64,000 bases of DNA from JAJRPT01 sp964465945 (GTDB taxonomy: Bacteria; Bacteroidota; Ignavibacteria; Kapaibacteriales; UBA2268). A program made the position numbers and the translations under genes. The notes under the pieces were generated by a model. It was given only the letters and a program-made list of their open reading frames with translations, made no database searches and was not told the DNA's origin. The stretch lies in the NCBI GenBank assembly GCA_964465945.1, contig CAYXMM010000005.1, positions 124,001 through 188,000 on the forward strand. Reading direction: 5' to 3'. This document shows, in pieces, positions 27,886-36,899 of the stretch; position 1 is the stretch's first letter, and every line of letters starts with the position of its first letter.

Positions 27886-28728
27886 TTATCTGAAATTATA
27901 ATATTGAAGTGAAGGTGCTATTCTTATTGATGGGAGTGGCACTTTATATTTTGATAGAAACTCAACTAAGAGTTGTAAATAAAAGTTTGATTTAACTACT
28001 TCAAATCGATTGAAATAACCCCAGTTTAAATCTAAGCTTATATAAAATTCATGGTATCCGCTACCTAACCGGTCTATATTTTTTACGCTATGACCTAATG
28101 CAAGGTTTAGAAATGTGTCCTTTTCGCTTTGCGTTACTATTTTTACTAAATCTATGACCACCCAATGATATGTTGATTCATAGTCATTAATTAGATAATC
28201 ATATCCTACCTTATCGAAGTTATTAGATTTGTAATATGATATTTTGAAATTGATTGTATTGAGCGAAGGGTAATAATGCTGTAAAATTGGAATTGAAGCG
28301 CCTCCTATATCGGCTATCATATCGCCAACAGAAAAGCCGAGAAATACTTCTCCTTTCGAGAAGCCATCATTTACTTCTATATAGCTTTGATGGAATAAGG
28401 ATATCCCTGTTCCAACCCAGAGTGACAATTCTTTATTTACTCCTGTCCATTCAAATAATTTTGATGTAATTTTGGATATTGCATACCCCGCAAAAAAATG
28501 ACCTGCTTTGTCAGCTAGTAGTGCATCATTATACTCTGTCTTTATATCCATAAGTGAAAAATTTGAGCTATTCTTCCAATAGACATCGTATTGAATGGCT
28601 TGGCTCACTATGAAAGCAGTTGCTCCTATACCGCTTAAAATATAAAGTTTTTGTTTATCTAATGAATCACTTGTTTGAGCAAAAGCAGAGTTCAAAATGA
28701 TTAAAAGCAATATTAAGGACTTACTCAT
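27886..28728 (-). CDS. DUF2279 family predicted envelope protein
   Basis: A 280-residue protein with a signal peptide (cut near AFAQ) and the DUF2279/YfiM pattern: hydrophobic helices around DKAGHFFAGYAISKI (about 72-86), SLFHQSYIEVNDGFSKG (about 110-126), and a glycine-rich SVGDMIADIGGA segment. The C-terminal half is beta-rich. Members are found across Bacteroidota, and their function is unknown. Its start overlaps the stop of the lipoprotein hydrolase gene by 4 bases (ATGA). It is the last gene of the long minus-strand run that begins at 37196. Confidence 0.78.
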   Translation of the reverse strand: MSKSLILLLIILNSAFAQTSDSLDKQKLYILSGIGATAFIVSQAIQYDVYWKNSSNFSLMDIKTEYNDALLADKAGHFFAGYAISKITSKLFEWTGVNKELSLWVGTGISLFHQSYIEVNDGFSKGEVFLGFSVGDMIADIGGASIPILQHYYPSLNTINFKISYYKSNNFDKVGYDYLINDYESTYHWVVIDLVKIVTQSEKDTFLNLALGHSVKNIDRLGSGYHEFYISLDLNWGYFNRFEVVKSNFYLQLLVEFLSKYKVPLPSIRIAPSLQYYNFR

Positions 28729-29672
28729 TGCTCAATTTTTTTTATTATCTGATCAAAAGTATTTTGTTGATTTTGAACGTCTTTTGCAGAAGCTTTCGGT
28801 CGAAGGTCAAGTCGAGTATAAACATGAAGATTGGAGTTAATCATTTCAACATCGATTTTACCTGAGTTAGTGCTGATGCCTTTATATAGTAGAACAGCAC
28901 TGACCGGGTCGGCTGATGCATCATTTAAAGATTTAAAAACTTTTAGGTATTTATTATTTATGTTAATCCCACCTTCAAGTTGTTTTCGGACTTTTATAAT
29001 CAAAGTGTTTAGTTCCTCGAGAGTTTGATATGGTCTATATTTGTACCAATATTTTTCTTCACCAGCATCTAAGTCAGTTTCGATATATCCTATAACAGGT
29101 CCTATAACTCCTATTAAGCCGAGCATTTTATCAGATGGAATAATGATTGGGTCAACAAAAAATATATTTTTTAAATTATTTTGAAAGTAGTTCCTTTTGA
29201 GAAGGTCTATAATTAAAGGACAAGCCGTAGAGCTACCAACAAGGGTGATGTTCTTAAATCCCAAAACAGTTAGTTTATCATATTCGTCTTCAATTGATTG
29301 TTGCCAATCGTGATAAGAGCTTGCTCGAAAATCTTTGAAAGAACGCCCATGTCCGCCTAATAAAACTTGGGATAGTAAAATAGCATTTGAAAGATTGTTT
29401 TCACTAAGGTATTTTCGAAGTTCACTCCATTCAAATGTAGAAGCAGAATACCCATGAACGGCTATAATTACTGGCTTGTTTAGGTCTTCGTTAGTTGGGT
29501 TAGATATTTGAGCAGAAACTAGATACTTTTCTGGGTTCAAAAGGGAAGGATCAACAATTTCGACTGAGTCTAATATTCCATCTTCTATTTCTGGTTCAGG
29601 AGAGCAGGCGAAAAATATGGTAAAAAATATCCATAAAAAATGTATCCGTATACTTAGTATTAGCTTATTCAT
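28725..29672 (-). CDS. Lipoprotein alpha/beta hydrolase
   Basis: A 315-residue protein with a lipoprotein signal (lipid Cys at C23 in FFACS). The alpha/beta-hydrolase fold follows: HGYSAST at 73-79 gives the oxyanion loop, and GSSTA at 146-150 places the nucleophile at S148, with Ala instead of the second Gly of the elbow. An acidic residue follows at about 175 in FVDPIII. A C-terminal His candidate lies near NLHVYTRLD. It is likely an envelope esterase or lipase, with no substrate clue. It sits 12 bases after the outer-membrane protein gene and overlaps DUF2279 by 4 bases. Confidence 0.78.
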   Translation of the reverse strand: MNKLILSIRIHFLWIFFTIFFACSPEPEIEDGILDSVEIVDPSLLNPEKYLVSAQISNPTNEDLNKPVIIAVHGYSASTFEWSELRKYLSENNLSNAILLSQVLLGGHGRSFKDFRASSYHDWQQSIEDEYDKLTVLGFKNITLVGSSTACPLIIDLLKRNYFQNNLKNIFFVDPIIIPSDKMLGLIGVIGPVIGYIETDLDAGEEKYWYKYRPYQTLEELNTLIIKVRKQLEGGININNKYLKVFKSLNDASADPVSAVLLYKGISTNSGKIDVEMINSNLHVYTRLDLRPKASAKDVQNQQNTFDQIIKKIEQ

Positions 29673-29684
29673 AGAAGTATATTT

Positions 29685-30254
29685 TTATTGCTTATAATTA
29701 TTAGTAATCTGATAAAGAATGTTCATCCTATAGTATAACGGGTATAAAGTTCCTAATCCATTTGTTCCATCACCGTGTATAATATTATAACCAGTAGAAA
29801 ATTCTAATTGTAATTTCTTCGAAAATATGGAACCAGGAGTAATCTGTATAACAAGCTCAGGCGAAATCGTAAATGTGCTATTATTTAGTTTATTAAAAAC
29901 ATTAGATTCGTAATCAGCATAAAAATATCCTAAATTTAATCGTGGTTTTAGTGCGGTTCTTGGTAATAATGCGAATTCTCTATCTATAAATAAAGAAAAA
30001 TTATATTGTTTTAAAGCATTAGAATTCAAAGCACTCCCTAATAGAGTTGTTTCAAAATTAGCACCTAAGGTTAAGTGTAATTTCTTATTATAATAGTTTG
30101 CTTGAATCCCATTTTCCCAATAGAAAGAGTTATACTTCTTGAAATTAAACCCAATAAGAAACTTAAACGGTATTTCAAATCGTGGTATAAATACTCCAAA
30201 AGAATTGGAGTAAGTAATAAAAAATAAAATTATGATAAAAAAGATTTTTCTCAT
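29685..30254 (-). CDS. Predicted outer-membrane beta-barrel protein
   Basis: A protein of about 189 residues from the ATG at 30254; an upstream in-frame TTG at 30263 would add three residues before the signal peptide. The signal peptide (MRKIFFIIILFF to about SFG) is followed by alternating beta-strand pattern with many aromatics and YNIIHGDGTNGLG near the end. The C-terminal YRMNILYQITNNYKQ lacks a terminal Phe. It is probably an 8-strand type barrel of unknown role. Neighbours on the same strand are trmB (52 bases upstream) and the lipoprotein hydrolase (12 bases downstream). Confidence 0.6.
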   Translation of the reverse strand: MRKIFFIIILFFITYSNSFGVFIPRFEIPFKFLIGFNFKKYNSFYWENGIQANYYNKKLHLTLGANFETTLLGSALNSNALKQYNFSLFIDREFALLPRTALKPRLNLGYFYADYESNVFNKLNNSTFTISPELVIQITPGSIFSKKLQLEFSTGYNIIHGDGTNGLGTLYPLYYRMNILYQITNNYKQ

Positions 30255-30306
30255 TAGGTGCAAAGTTTTACTCTTAAATTAAATAAAAAAGTTGAAACCT
30301 GCAAAT

Positions 30307-30984
30307 CTATAACTTAGTAGCGCATATTCGCCAGTATTTGAAATTTTTACGAATGCAATGTTCTTCTTTGTCAGTAATAGGGAATAGCCATTCAGTTGGT
30401 GTATATAACTTAATTTGATTAGATTTTTCAAATTCTTCTAAAATGGAAGTTTGATATTGGTGAACATCTTCAATATCGGTTTGCAAATAAAGTGTTCCGT
30501 TTGGTTTTAAAACTCGGATACAGTCTTCGACAAATTCTTTTTTAAATGCTCGTCGTTTTTTATGTTTCTCTTTAAACCAAGGGTCTGGAAAGAAATAAAA
30601 TATTTTATCTATTGAATTCGATTCAATAAAATTTATTCTGTTAACAACTGAGTACCACAAAACATTAACATTAGGTAGTTTTTCACCTTCTATGACACTT
30701 TTAATCCAGTTTATAGGATTTTTTCGTACTTCTATTCCAAGTATATTATCATTAGAATTTTCAACTGAATAATCAAGCAAGAACTTTCCCATTCCACAAC
30801 CAATATCAAGTACATTAGGGAGATTTGAATTAGCAAAATATTCTGACCAATTAATTTCAGAAACAAGAGGAGGGTAGCTCGTATTGTCTTGAATCTTTTG
30901 CTGTTCTAACGGAAAATATAAATTTGGTGAAACGTGATGTCTTATCCTCAAATCAAAAGGATATTTAGAATAGTCAATAGGCAT
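30307..30984 (-). CDS. trmB: tRNA (guanine-N7-)-methyltransferase
   Basis: A 225-residue SAM-dependent enzyme that makes m7G46 in tRNA. The SAM site is VLDIGCGMGKFLLDY at about 58-72, with LGIEVRKN following. FYFFPDPWFKEKHKKRR at about 128-144 is the diagnostic TrmB motif (PDPW-K-KRH). The late TDIEDVHQY is also conserved. It lies 1 base after the HDOD gene stop, so it is in the same transcript. Confidence 0.96.
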   Translation of the reverse strand: MPIDYSKYPFDLRIRHHVSPNLYFPLEQQKIQDNTSYPPLVSEINWSEYFANSNLPNVLDIGCGMGKFLLDYSVENSNDNILGIEVRKNPINWIKSVIEGEKLPNVNVLWYSVVNRINFIESNSIDKIFYFFPDPWFKEKHKKRRAFKKEFVEDCIRVLKPNGTLYLQTDIEDVHQYQTSILEEFEKSNQIKLYTPTEWLFPITDKEEHCIRKNFKYWRICATKL

Positions 30985-30985
30985 A

Positions 30986-31855
30986 TTATTTTAATAGGTC
31001 AAAGTTTTCAGGTGATTTTCTTAAAGTATGGTCTAAATGAGAAGTTAATTTTTGAATATTTATTTTCCTTAATTCTGGAATTTGACTTACTAATACTCTC
31101 CAAGCTTCAATACTTCCATAATTAAAATCATCTTCTTCTGGCTTAATCATATTTGACCTAATTTTAGCAAAAGCATCTGCAAAACTAACTATTGCAACTA
31201 AATCAATTAAATTATCATTTTGAGATGGAAACTTGTAAAATGCTATGATTCTATGAATTTCCTCTGGCAATTTCCAAAGATGAGCTATTTGCAATCCAAC
31301 TTCTATATGGTTTTCATTAAATACTTCTTTTTCTGCTGCAAGCTCATTCAAATTTTCTTGAATAATAAGTTGTCTTACGAGTGAATACTCTTTAGGATGA
31401 ACCTGTAGCATAGCCATTTTACCAATATCGTGAAGTAACCCGCCAACAAACTCATTATCTTCAAAATCTTTTCTTAAGATTTGTGTGAGAGTTTTTGCAG
31501 TCATACCTGTTAAATAAGAATGTTGAAAAAACCTTTCCATTAAAATAGCAGCATTCTTATGAGCACTTATAAAAAACTTAGAATAAATTGAAACAGAAAG
31601 TACAATGTTTGAAATTCTCTTCATACCTAAAAGCATCAAGGCGTGTTGAATAGAACGAATTTCATTTCGTGTAGCAAAAATGGGGGAGTTAGCAACTCTT
31701 AGAAGTTTCATAGTCAAGATTGGGTCTGCTTCTATAAGCCGTGCAATCTCGCTTAATTCTGCATTTTTGTTTTGAATAAGTTTTAACACCTTACCAGCTA
31801 TATGTGGTAAAGACGCTAAATCCTGATTCTTTTTTATTGCATCTATTATTGCCAT
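30986..31855 (-). CDS. HDOD domain signalling protein
   Basis: A 289-residue protein in which the HDOD (metal-dependent hydrolase-related output) domain fills residues of about 10-205: LPHIAGKVLKLI, ADPILTMKLLRVANSP, IQHALMLLGMKRISNIVLS, and HDIGKMAML at about 141-149. HDOD proteins relay two-component and second-messenger signals, often linked to motility or stress, and most have no hydrolase activity. There is no receiver or GGDEF domain attached. A -7-like box (CAAAATTA on the plus strand, 31897-31904) lies upstream without a -33 element. It is in the same run as the Hpt gene at 36.9 kb, which hints at a signalling theme. Confidence 0.88.
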   Translation of the reverse strand: MAIIDAIKKNQDLASLPHIAGKVLKLIQNKNAELSEIARLIEADPILTMKLLRVANSPIFATRNEIRSIQHALMLLGMKRISNIVLSVSIYSKFFISAHKNAAILMERFFQHSYLTGMTAKTLTQILRKDFEDNEFVGGLLHDIGKMAMLQVHPKEYSLVRQLIIQENLNELAAEKEVFNENHIEVGLQIAHLWKLPEEIHRIIAFYKFPSQNDNLIDLVAIVSFADAFAKIRSNMIKPEEDDFNYGSIEAWRVLVSQIPELRKINIQKLTSHLDHTLRKSPENFDLLK

Positions 31856-31922
31856 TAAATTTTATTAAAATTTCAAAATTTATAAATTCCAAATTACAAA
31901 ATTATTTAAGAATTAAAAACTA

Positions 31923-33953
31923 TTAATTTAATTTAGATAGAAAACCTTTTCCACCTTTGTTATTCTTTTTTGAATTCACTTTAATATTCAGTTTTTTACT
32001 TTCAGAAATTGAAGAATTTTCATCTAAATTTTCAACTTCATCACTTATATTACCCTCAACTTTATCAATATTTTCATCAAAGTTACTTATGTTCATACCA
32101 TCAATAATATCTGAATTATCAAAGTTAACATTAAATTTATTCTTAATGCTATCCAAATCATCACTAATAGAATTATCATCTAAATCTAATATTTCGTTAT
32201 TTTCACTTTCTTCAAAGTTAACATTAAATTTATTCTTAATGCTATCCAAATCATCATTAATTGGGCTTTCATCAAAAATACTTCCTTCGTTTTTTAAATC
32301 AGCATCTTTGTTAAATAACATACTATCAGCATCTAAATCAGAATCAATTAAATTTTTCAGAGAATTATAATCTGTATCACTATCAGATATTGAGCTTCTT
32401 AAAGATTCAAATTCATCATCATTGGAGCTAATTAAACTATTCTTTATATCATTCAAGCCAGAATTAGAATCATCATCATTTTCGTTTATACTATCTTTCT
32501 CACCCCATAAATCAGCAAAATCAGAGCTTATATCGAGTGGTTCATTAATTTCCCCAGACTTATTACTTTCAATAAATTCATCATTTTCAGGTGATTCTTT
32601 TAAAGTACCTTCTAACTCTAAGATTTTAGATTCCATCCTAATTATTTGGTCTGAATCAATAATTGCATCATCTTCATTGTAAACTTGCTCATCTCCACTA
32701 TCATCGAAAAAATCTTCTAAGCTAAATGCTGATTCATAATCATCATTTTTTACTTTGTCGGATATCTTAGTTTCAGGAGCATTTTTATCTTTTAATTTTT
32801 TTAATGGATTTTCATAATCATCATTTGAGTCGTGGAGGTTATCTAATTCGACAAAGTTTGGAAATTTTTCTGTAGTTAAGTTTTTCAATTTACTTAAAAT
32901 ACTATCCATAGTACTATCACTACTTGCACCACTTTCAACAGAGTTATCGCCATCATTCTCATTATTCAAATCATGAAGATTTAATTTTGAAAGTAAGCCA
33001 TCTGTGTCAAATGAAGACGTATATTCACTTTCGTCCTCAATTTCTTCCTCAATAATATCACCTGAACCAAATCCACTTTCACCAAATGCTGATGGAGAGT
33101 ATATTTTATATGCCATTGTTGTAACTTCATCTTTTGGAACTTGTTCCAATATTGCATATTTTTCAACAAGTGTTTTAAATTCTTTGTTTGTACTTCTTAA
33201 ACAATGGAAGAATAAAAGAGTTAATTCATAATTTGAGAGTTGAGCCATTAAAAGCCCAAGATAAAATGATTGTTGGCTTGTTTTTAAGGTATCAATGAAA
33301 AATATAATATTATATAAGTTTCTAAAATAATGTCCTAAATCTGCTTGATACTCCAAATAAAACGAATTGTATGATTTATCAAAAATTTTACTTATTCCAT
33401 CTTCATCTTGATTAAAGTTTAATTCTGATGCTTCTTGGAAAAAGCGTTTAAAAATATCATAATACTCAACAAATGACTTCCTGCCTTCAACAGTTTTACT
33501 AATATTCGCTCCTGAAACAAAATCTACCTCTTGTTGTTCTATAGTTATAGTAGATAAAATTTCATTATGAAATCTTAATAATTGAAAGAACGTTTCCTCA
33601 TTCTTTTGGTCTCTTGCCATCTCGTTTTGAATTCTAAATTCTTTTGTTTGAGCAACAACCTCATCAATTTGCTTAACAAGTAATTCTTTCTGTCTTTCCA
33701 AATCTTCCTTTTGGCTAGAAAGTGAAGCATAAAACAATAATACTCCTGCAAGCGACCATAATGAGCCAACTAATGTTCCTATATACTCACTTAGGTCAAC
33801 TACGTCAGCATGTTTTCCAGTTAAACTAATATCATTTAATGAACCTAATAAAAAAGATAAACCAATAACGATAGCACCAAGTATAATGGCAACTATCGCC
33901 ATAACCTCGAATGTATCTGTTTCTTTTATCCAATTTTTTATTTTTAAAATCAT
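31923..33953 (-). CDS. putAbiC-like membrane protein with long acidic repeat-bearing tail, 676 aa
   Basis: Two membrane helices (about 17-38 and 57-76) precede a coiled coil (about 78-118) and a core at about 118-270. The core resembles the putative phage abortive infection family (putAbiC): EETFFQLLRFHNEI, GRKSFVEYY, LGHYFRNLYNIIFFID and YLGLLMAQLSNYELTLLFFH. From about 290 to 660 the chain is an acidic Asp/Ser/Asn/Glu-rich, probably disordered tail. Within it LLSKLN (320-325) and ILSKLK (352-357) recur, FLSKLN is the exact C-terminus (671-676) after a basic patch, and DDLDSIKNKFNVNF appears twice (567-580, 598-611). The gene sits in an otherwise housekeeping-looking run. Antiphage activity is only a family-name inference; an envelope-tethered scaffold is equally possible. 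Confidence 0.7.
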   Translation of the reverse strand: MILKIKNWIKETDTFEVMAIVAIILGAIVIGLSFLLGSLNDISLTGKHADVVDLSEYIGTLVGSLWSLAGVLLFYASLSSQKEDLERQKELLVKQIDEVVAQTKEFRIQNEMARDQKNEETFFQLLRFHNEILSTITIEQQEVDFVSGANISKTVEGRKSFVEYYDIFKRFFQEASELNFNQDEDGISKIFDKSYNSFYLEYQADLGHYFRNLYNIIFFIDTLKTSQQSFYLGLLMAQLSNYELTLLFFHCLRSTNKEFKTLVEKYAILEQVPKDEVTTMAYKIYSPSAFGESGFGSGDIIEEEIEDESEYTSSFDTDGLLSKLNLHDLNNENDGDNSVESGASSDSTMDSILSKLKNLTTEKFPNFVELDNLHDSNDDYENPLKKLKDKNAPETKISDKVKNDDYESAFSLEDFFDDSGDEQVYNEDDAIIDSDQIIRMESKILELEGTLKESPENDEFIESNKSGEINEPLDISSDFADLWGEKDSINENDDDSNSGLNDIKNSLISSNDDEFESLRSSISDSDTDYNSLKNLIDSDLDADSMLFNKDADLKNEGSIFDESPINDDLDSIKNKFNVNFEESENNEILDLDDNSISDDLDSIKNKFNVNFDNSDIIDGMNISNFDENIDKVEGNISDEVENLDENSSISESKKLNIKVNSKKNNKGGKGFLSKLN
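32119..32256 (-). repeat. 45-bp direct repeat encoding a repeated motif in the acidic tail
   Basis: Two identical 45-base copies (32119-32163 and 32212-32256) are set 93 bases (31 codons) apart, in frame, inside the putAbiC-like gene. They encode the duplicated DDLDSIKNKFNVNF segments. Identity at the base level, in a tail that otherwise drifts freely, points to recent duplication or selection on the motif. Confidence 0.85.
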
Positions 33954-34003
33954 ATCTAAGTTAAATTCATAAAATGAAAGCTCTGCAAAAACTATGCCCT
34001 AAC

Positions 34004-35050
34004 TTAAAATTCAGTGTAAATGAGTTGAGTTTCCTTAGTTTCTTTGTTGTAGATTATAAAAAAAGAATTTTTAGAACTTTGAATATCGTTAAAGTTTAAT
34101 TTTATACCGCTTAAATTATAAATATCAATATCGTTACTATTGAAATTTATTTTTTGACTTTTTTTTTTTACGTTTGTAGCATTTACATTCTTAAAATATT
34201 GAATCCTTGCTTGAATACCAAACACTTCTTCTCCAAGTGTATAAATGTCATAATTAGTGCTACCCCAACAAACTGCCTCACCTTGCGGTTCATTCATTTG
34301 TTTGTATAAAGGTAAAGTGAAAGGGGAGTGTGTAGTAATATACTTGACATTCCCATTAATTTCGTAATAAAAAATTGTAGTGTAATCCTTTATAGTTAAG
34401 TATTTACCATCATTAGAAATATCCCCACCAACTATACGATTAAGCATATTTTTGTCATCATTTTTAATCGTTAGTTTTCCGATTGATTGTAATTGCAATA
34501 CCTTTTTTGTTTCATAAGGATAAGTAATCTCGTAAATTTGTTCTTGAACTTGTCCTTTAGTTATTAAATATAAATTTTGATTTATGGGATTAAAAAATAA
34601 TGTTTCGCAATCAGATGCATGCTCAAACATAAATTCAATTTTATCAACTTGTGAAACACTTAATGAAATACTATTTTTTAGTAATGTTGGCTCTTCAAAC
34701 ATATAAATTATTTTTGTAGCAAATTGCAAATCATTATCTCCAATTTCGCCAAGGAAAATATAGTATTTTCCATTTACTTGCCCATAAGTTATATCTTCCC
34801 AATCTCTATTTGCATAAGGTATAGTAATTTTACAAAGAATATTACCTATTGTATCAATGCCAAATATTGCTGTTTCACCACCAGAATCATTATGTACCCA
34901 AAAGATATTATGCTGCTTGCTTTTTACAATACCAGAAACTTCACTTAAATTAGCGCTAACTAAATTACTATAAAACTTAGGATTTTCAAACGATAATTGG
35001 CTCTTTGAATATGATATTAATATAAGAAAGAAGAGTAAAAATTTAATCAT
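34004..35050 (-). CDS. Secreted predicted beta-propeller protein
   Basis: A 348-residue protein with a signal peptide (cut near SYSKSQ). Residues of about 35-290 show repeated short beta blades: SEVSGIVKS, NIFWVHNDSGGETAIFGID, RDWEDITYG, YIFLGEIGDND, and SDGKYLTIKDY. This resembles extracellular six- or seven-bladed propellers such as the SdiA-regulated type, though I cannot assign the exact family. It ends without a typical sorting domain, although NLSGIKLNFND near 315-325 is faintly similar to one. It overlaps the EamA gene by 4 bases and is followed 50 bases later by the putAbiC-like gene. Confidence 0.65.
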   Translation of the reverse strand: MIKFLLFFLILISYSKSQLSFENPKFYSNLVSANLSEVSGIVKSKQHNIFWVHNDSGGETAIFGIDTIGNILCKITIPYANRDWEDITYGQVNGKYYIFLGEIGDNDLQFATKIIYMFEEPTLLKNSISLSVSQVDKIEFMFEHASDCETLFFNPINQNLYLITKGQVQEQIYEITYPYETKKVLQLQSIGKLTIKNDDKNMLNRIVGGDISNDGKYLTIKDYTTIFYYEINGNVKYITTHSPFTLPLYKQMNEPQGEAVCWGSTNYDIYTLGEEVFGIQARIQYFKNVNATNVKKKSQKINFNSNDIDIYNLSGIKLNFNDIQSSKNSFFIIYNKETKETQLIYTEF

Positions 35051-35958
35051 TTCTTACCTCGTGATATTGCAAAAATGGCTCCCAAAATTACTAAAAAAGC
35101 ACCAATATAACCAAAAGATGTAGTCATTTCTTGACCAAGCCAATTATAATGAAACTTATCTAAAATTGCCATTAGTATTAAAGTAAGTATTGGATTCAAT
35201 GTAATAATCATACTAACTTTGCTTGCAGGAGCATATTTAAATGCTTCTGCTATAAACCCATAAGCAAGCAATGAATTAAGCCCTAAGAATAATAATACAA
35301 AACCAGACTGAATTGACATAGTTAAGAAACTTGAAAAATTTACAAAAGGTGCAAACATTAATATTGGAACAAGATATAATACTAAATTTAAAGATTGTGG
35401 GTCGTGCTTAGTACTCATCTTCTTTAATATTGCAGCGTATAAAGCCCAAGCAACTGCTGCAAGCAAAACTAAAAATACACCATATTTTAAGTTTTTATAA
35501 ACGCCAGCACTATGACCTAATTGGTCTAAATAAAAAATTACAAAACCAGCAATAACTGCGATAAAACCTAAGGATTGTTTTAATGTAATTCGTTCTTTAT
35601 AAATAAATATTCCTATGAAAGCGAGTAAAACAGGTCCTGTTTGAATTATGATGTTAGCAATAGATGGATTTGTGTATTTTAATCCAAGTTGAAATAAAAG
35701 ATAATTAAAAGCAAGAGCTATTGCAGAAACAATTAAAAAGAATGGTGGTTTTCTTAATATTTTTAGGTTCTCTTTCTTCTTTAAACTAAAATAAATTGTA
35801 AGAATTGTAAAAGAAAAAGTAAATCTAAACCATACAACTGTGATTGGTTCAAAATCGACTAAGCTAAATTTTAAAAATAATGCTAAAGTAGCCCAAAGAA
35901 GTGCAGTGTAAGTGGCATATAGTAGCCCCTTTCTTTCATCAGCAAATTGGTTACTCAC
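35047..35958 (-). CDS. EamA/DMT family transporter
   Basis: A 303-residue protein with ten predicted membrane helices made of two EamA repeats (about 12-140 and 160-298). Marks are LLWATLALFLKFSL near the start, YTNPSIANIIIQTGPVLLAFIG at the end of the first repeat, and KYAPASKVSMIITLNPILTLI at the end of the second. The family exports metabolites such as amino acids; the substrate is unknown here. It overlaps both neighbours by 4 bases (TerB-like upstream, propeller downstream), so the three genes are translationally coupled. Confidence 0.9.
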   Translation of the reverse strand: MSNQFADERKGLLYATYTALLWATLALFLKFSLVDFEPITVVWFRFTFSFTILTIYFSLKKKENLKILRKPPFFLIVSAIALAFNYLLFQLGLKYTNPSIANIIIQTGPVLLAFIGIFIYKERITLKQSLGFIAVIAGFVIFYLDQLGHSAGVYKNLKYGVFLVLLAAVAWALYAAILKKMSTKHDPQSLNLVLYLVPILMFAPFVNFSSFLTMSIQSGFVLLFLGLNSLLAYGFIAEAFKYAPASKVSMIITLNPILTLILMAILDKFHYNWLGQEMTTSFGYIGAFLVILGAIFAISRGKK

Positions 35959-36368
35959 TCGGTTTTATTTTCCAATTTTTTAAGATATTCATCAAAATAA
36001 TTTGCTGGAATACCAAATGCTAATAAATAGGACTTCAAAAGAAAATACTCATTATTATCAAATTTACCATCAATAGCCATAACTTTAAATGAATGTTTCA
36101 CTAAAACTGTCATCTCTTTTTCATCTAAGTATCTTCTACAATCCTTTAATAAATCAGAAATAAATTCTTCTTTAATTATAGAGTTATGAAACTCATCTAT
36201 GGCTTGATATATTTGACCTTGATATTCAGGATAAGTATTAATTACAGACTCAATATATTCTCGTTCTTCTTCAACATAAACACCATCAATCAATGCCATA
36301 TGCAACATTGTTGATACTAATGTTTTCATAAAGAGATTTCTTTTGTATTCTTGTTCAAATTCACTCAC
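35955..36368 (-). CDS. TerB-like helical protein
   Basis: A 137-residue helical protein with two TerB-type acidic motifs: ALIDGVYVEEEREYIESV at about 25-42 and AIDGKFDNNEYFLLKSYLLAFGI at about 99-121. It is the fourth such gene in the window. It overlaps the EamA gene by 4 bases and follows the TolB-like gene by 40 bases, within the long minus-strand run. No catalytic site is visible. Confidence 0.68.
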   Translation of the reverse strand: MSEFEQEYKRNLFMKTLVSTMLHMALIDGVYVEEEREYIESVINTYPEYQGQIYQAIDEFHNSIIKEEFISDLLKDCRRYLDEKEMTVLVKHSFKVMAIDGKFDNNEYFLLKSYLLAFGIPANYFDEYLKKLENKTE

Positions 36369-36408
36369 GGCAACTACTTCAATGTATTTATGAAAATCCT
36401 TAATTCGA

Positions 36409-36885
36409 CTATTTTACTAATGCGGGTTTAAGTGCATCTAATATCTCGGGTATAGACGACATATATGCTTCGTTTGTTTTAAAAATATCTTTTGCTTGAT
36501 ACTTTGGATTAGGCATTTTCATTCTAACATCATATATATAAGCATTTACAAGGAACTTTCCTGCTTCAAAATTAAAATTTCCTGTTACAACTTTATTAGC
36601 ATTCAATATCTTGCATGCTTTCCACATATCAGATTTATATTGAGGATTTGAAGGATCTATATTCAAAACAGCAAGGGCTGTTTCAACATCCATAATCGGT
36701 ATTAATTCAAAATTTTTATTTTCTAATAACTCTAATGACTTATATAGTGAATCCTGTAACTCATAACATATATTCTGTTTCTCTAATTTCCCATCAGAAT
36801 TTATAAAAGGCAGAACTACCACCTTATCTTGGGAAAAAAGTGAAACATAAGAAAAAATAAAAGATATTATTACTAATTTCATCAT
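36409..36885 (-). CDS. Exported protein with a TolB-N/FlgO-like domain
   Basis: A protein of about 158 residues from the ATG at 36885; an adjacent ATG at 36882 is equally possible, and a TTG at 36897 is less likely. The signal peptide ends near SLFSQ. The rest shows the alternating fold of TolB N-terminal/FlgO-like domains: KVVVLPFINSDG, then a helix DSLYKSLELL, FELIPIMDVETAL, and a strand KVVTGNFNFEAGKFLVNAYIYDV. Such domains appear in periplasmic proteins of flagellar (FlgO), TolB and TPR-containing families. It sits between Hpt and TerB-like genes. The assignment rests on the pattern only. Confidence 0.6.
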   Translation of the reverse strand: MMKLVIISFIFSYVSLFSQDKVVVLPFINSDGKLEKQNICYELQDSLYKSLELLENKNFELIPIMDVETALAVLNIDPSNPQYKSDMWKACKILNANKVVTGNFNFEAGKFLVNAYIYDVRMKMPNPKYQAKDIFKTNEAYMSSIPEILDALKPALVK

Positions 36886-36899
36886 TAAAAAATCCAAAC

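Noticed and set aside
31957..32682. Plus-strand frames rich in Ser, Leu and Phe opposite the putAbiC-like tail
   Set aside because: They are the antisense reading of the Asp/Ser-rich repeat tail, which automatically yields Ser/Leu/Phe-rich frames. The repeats in them are explained by the coding strand.
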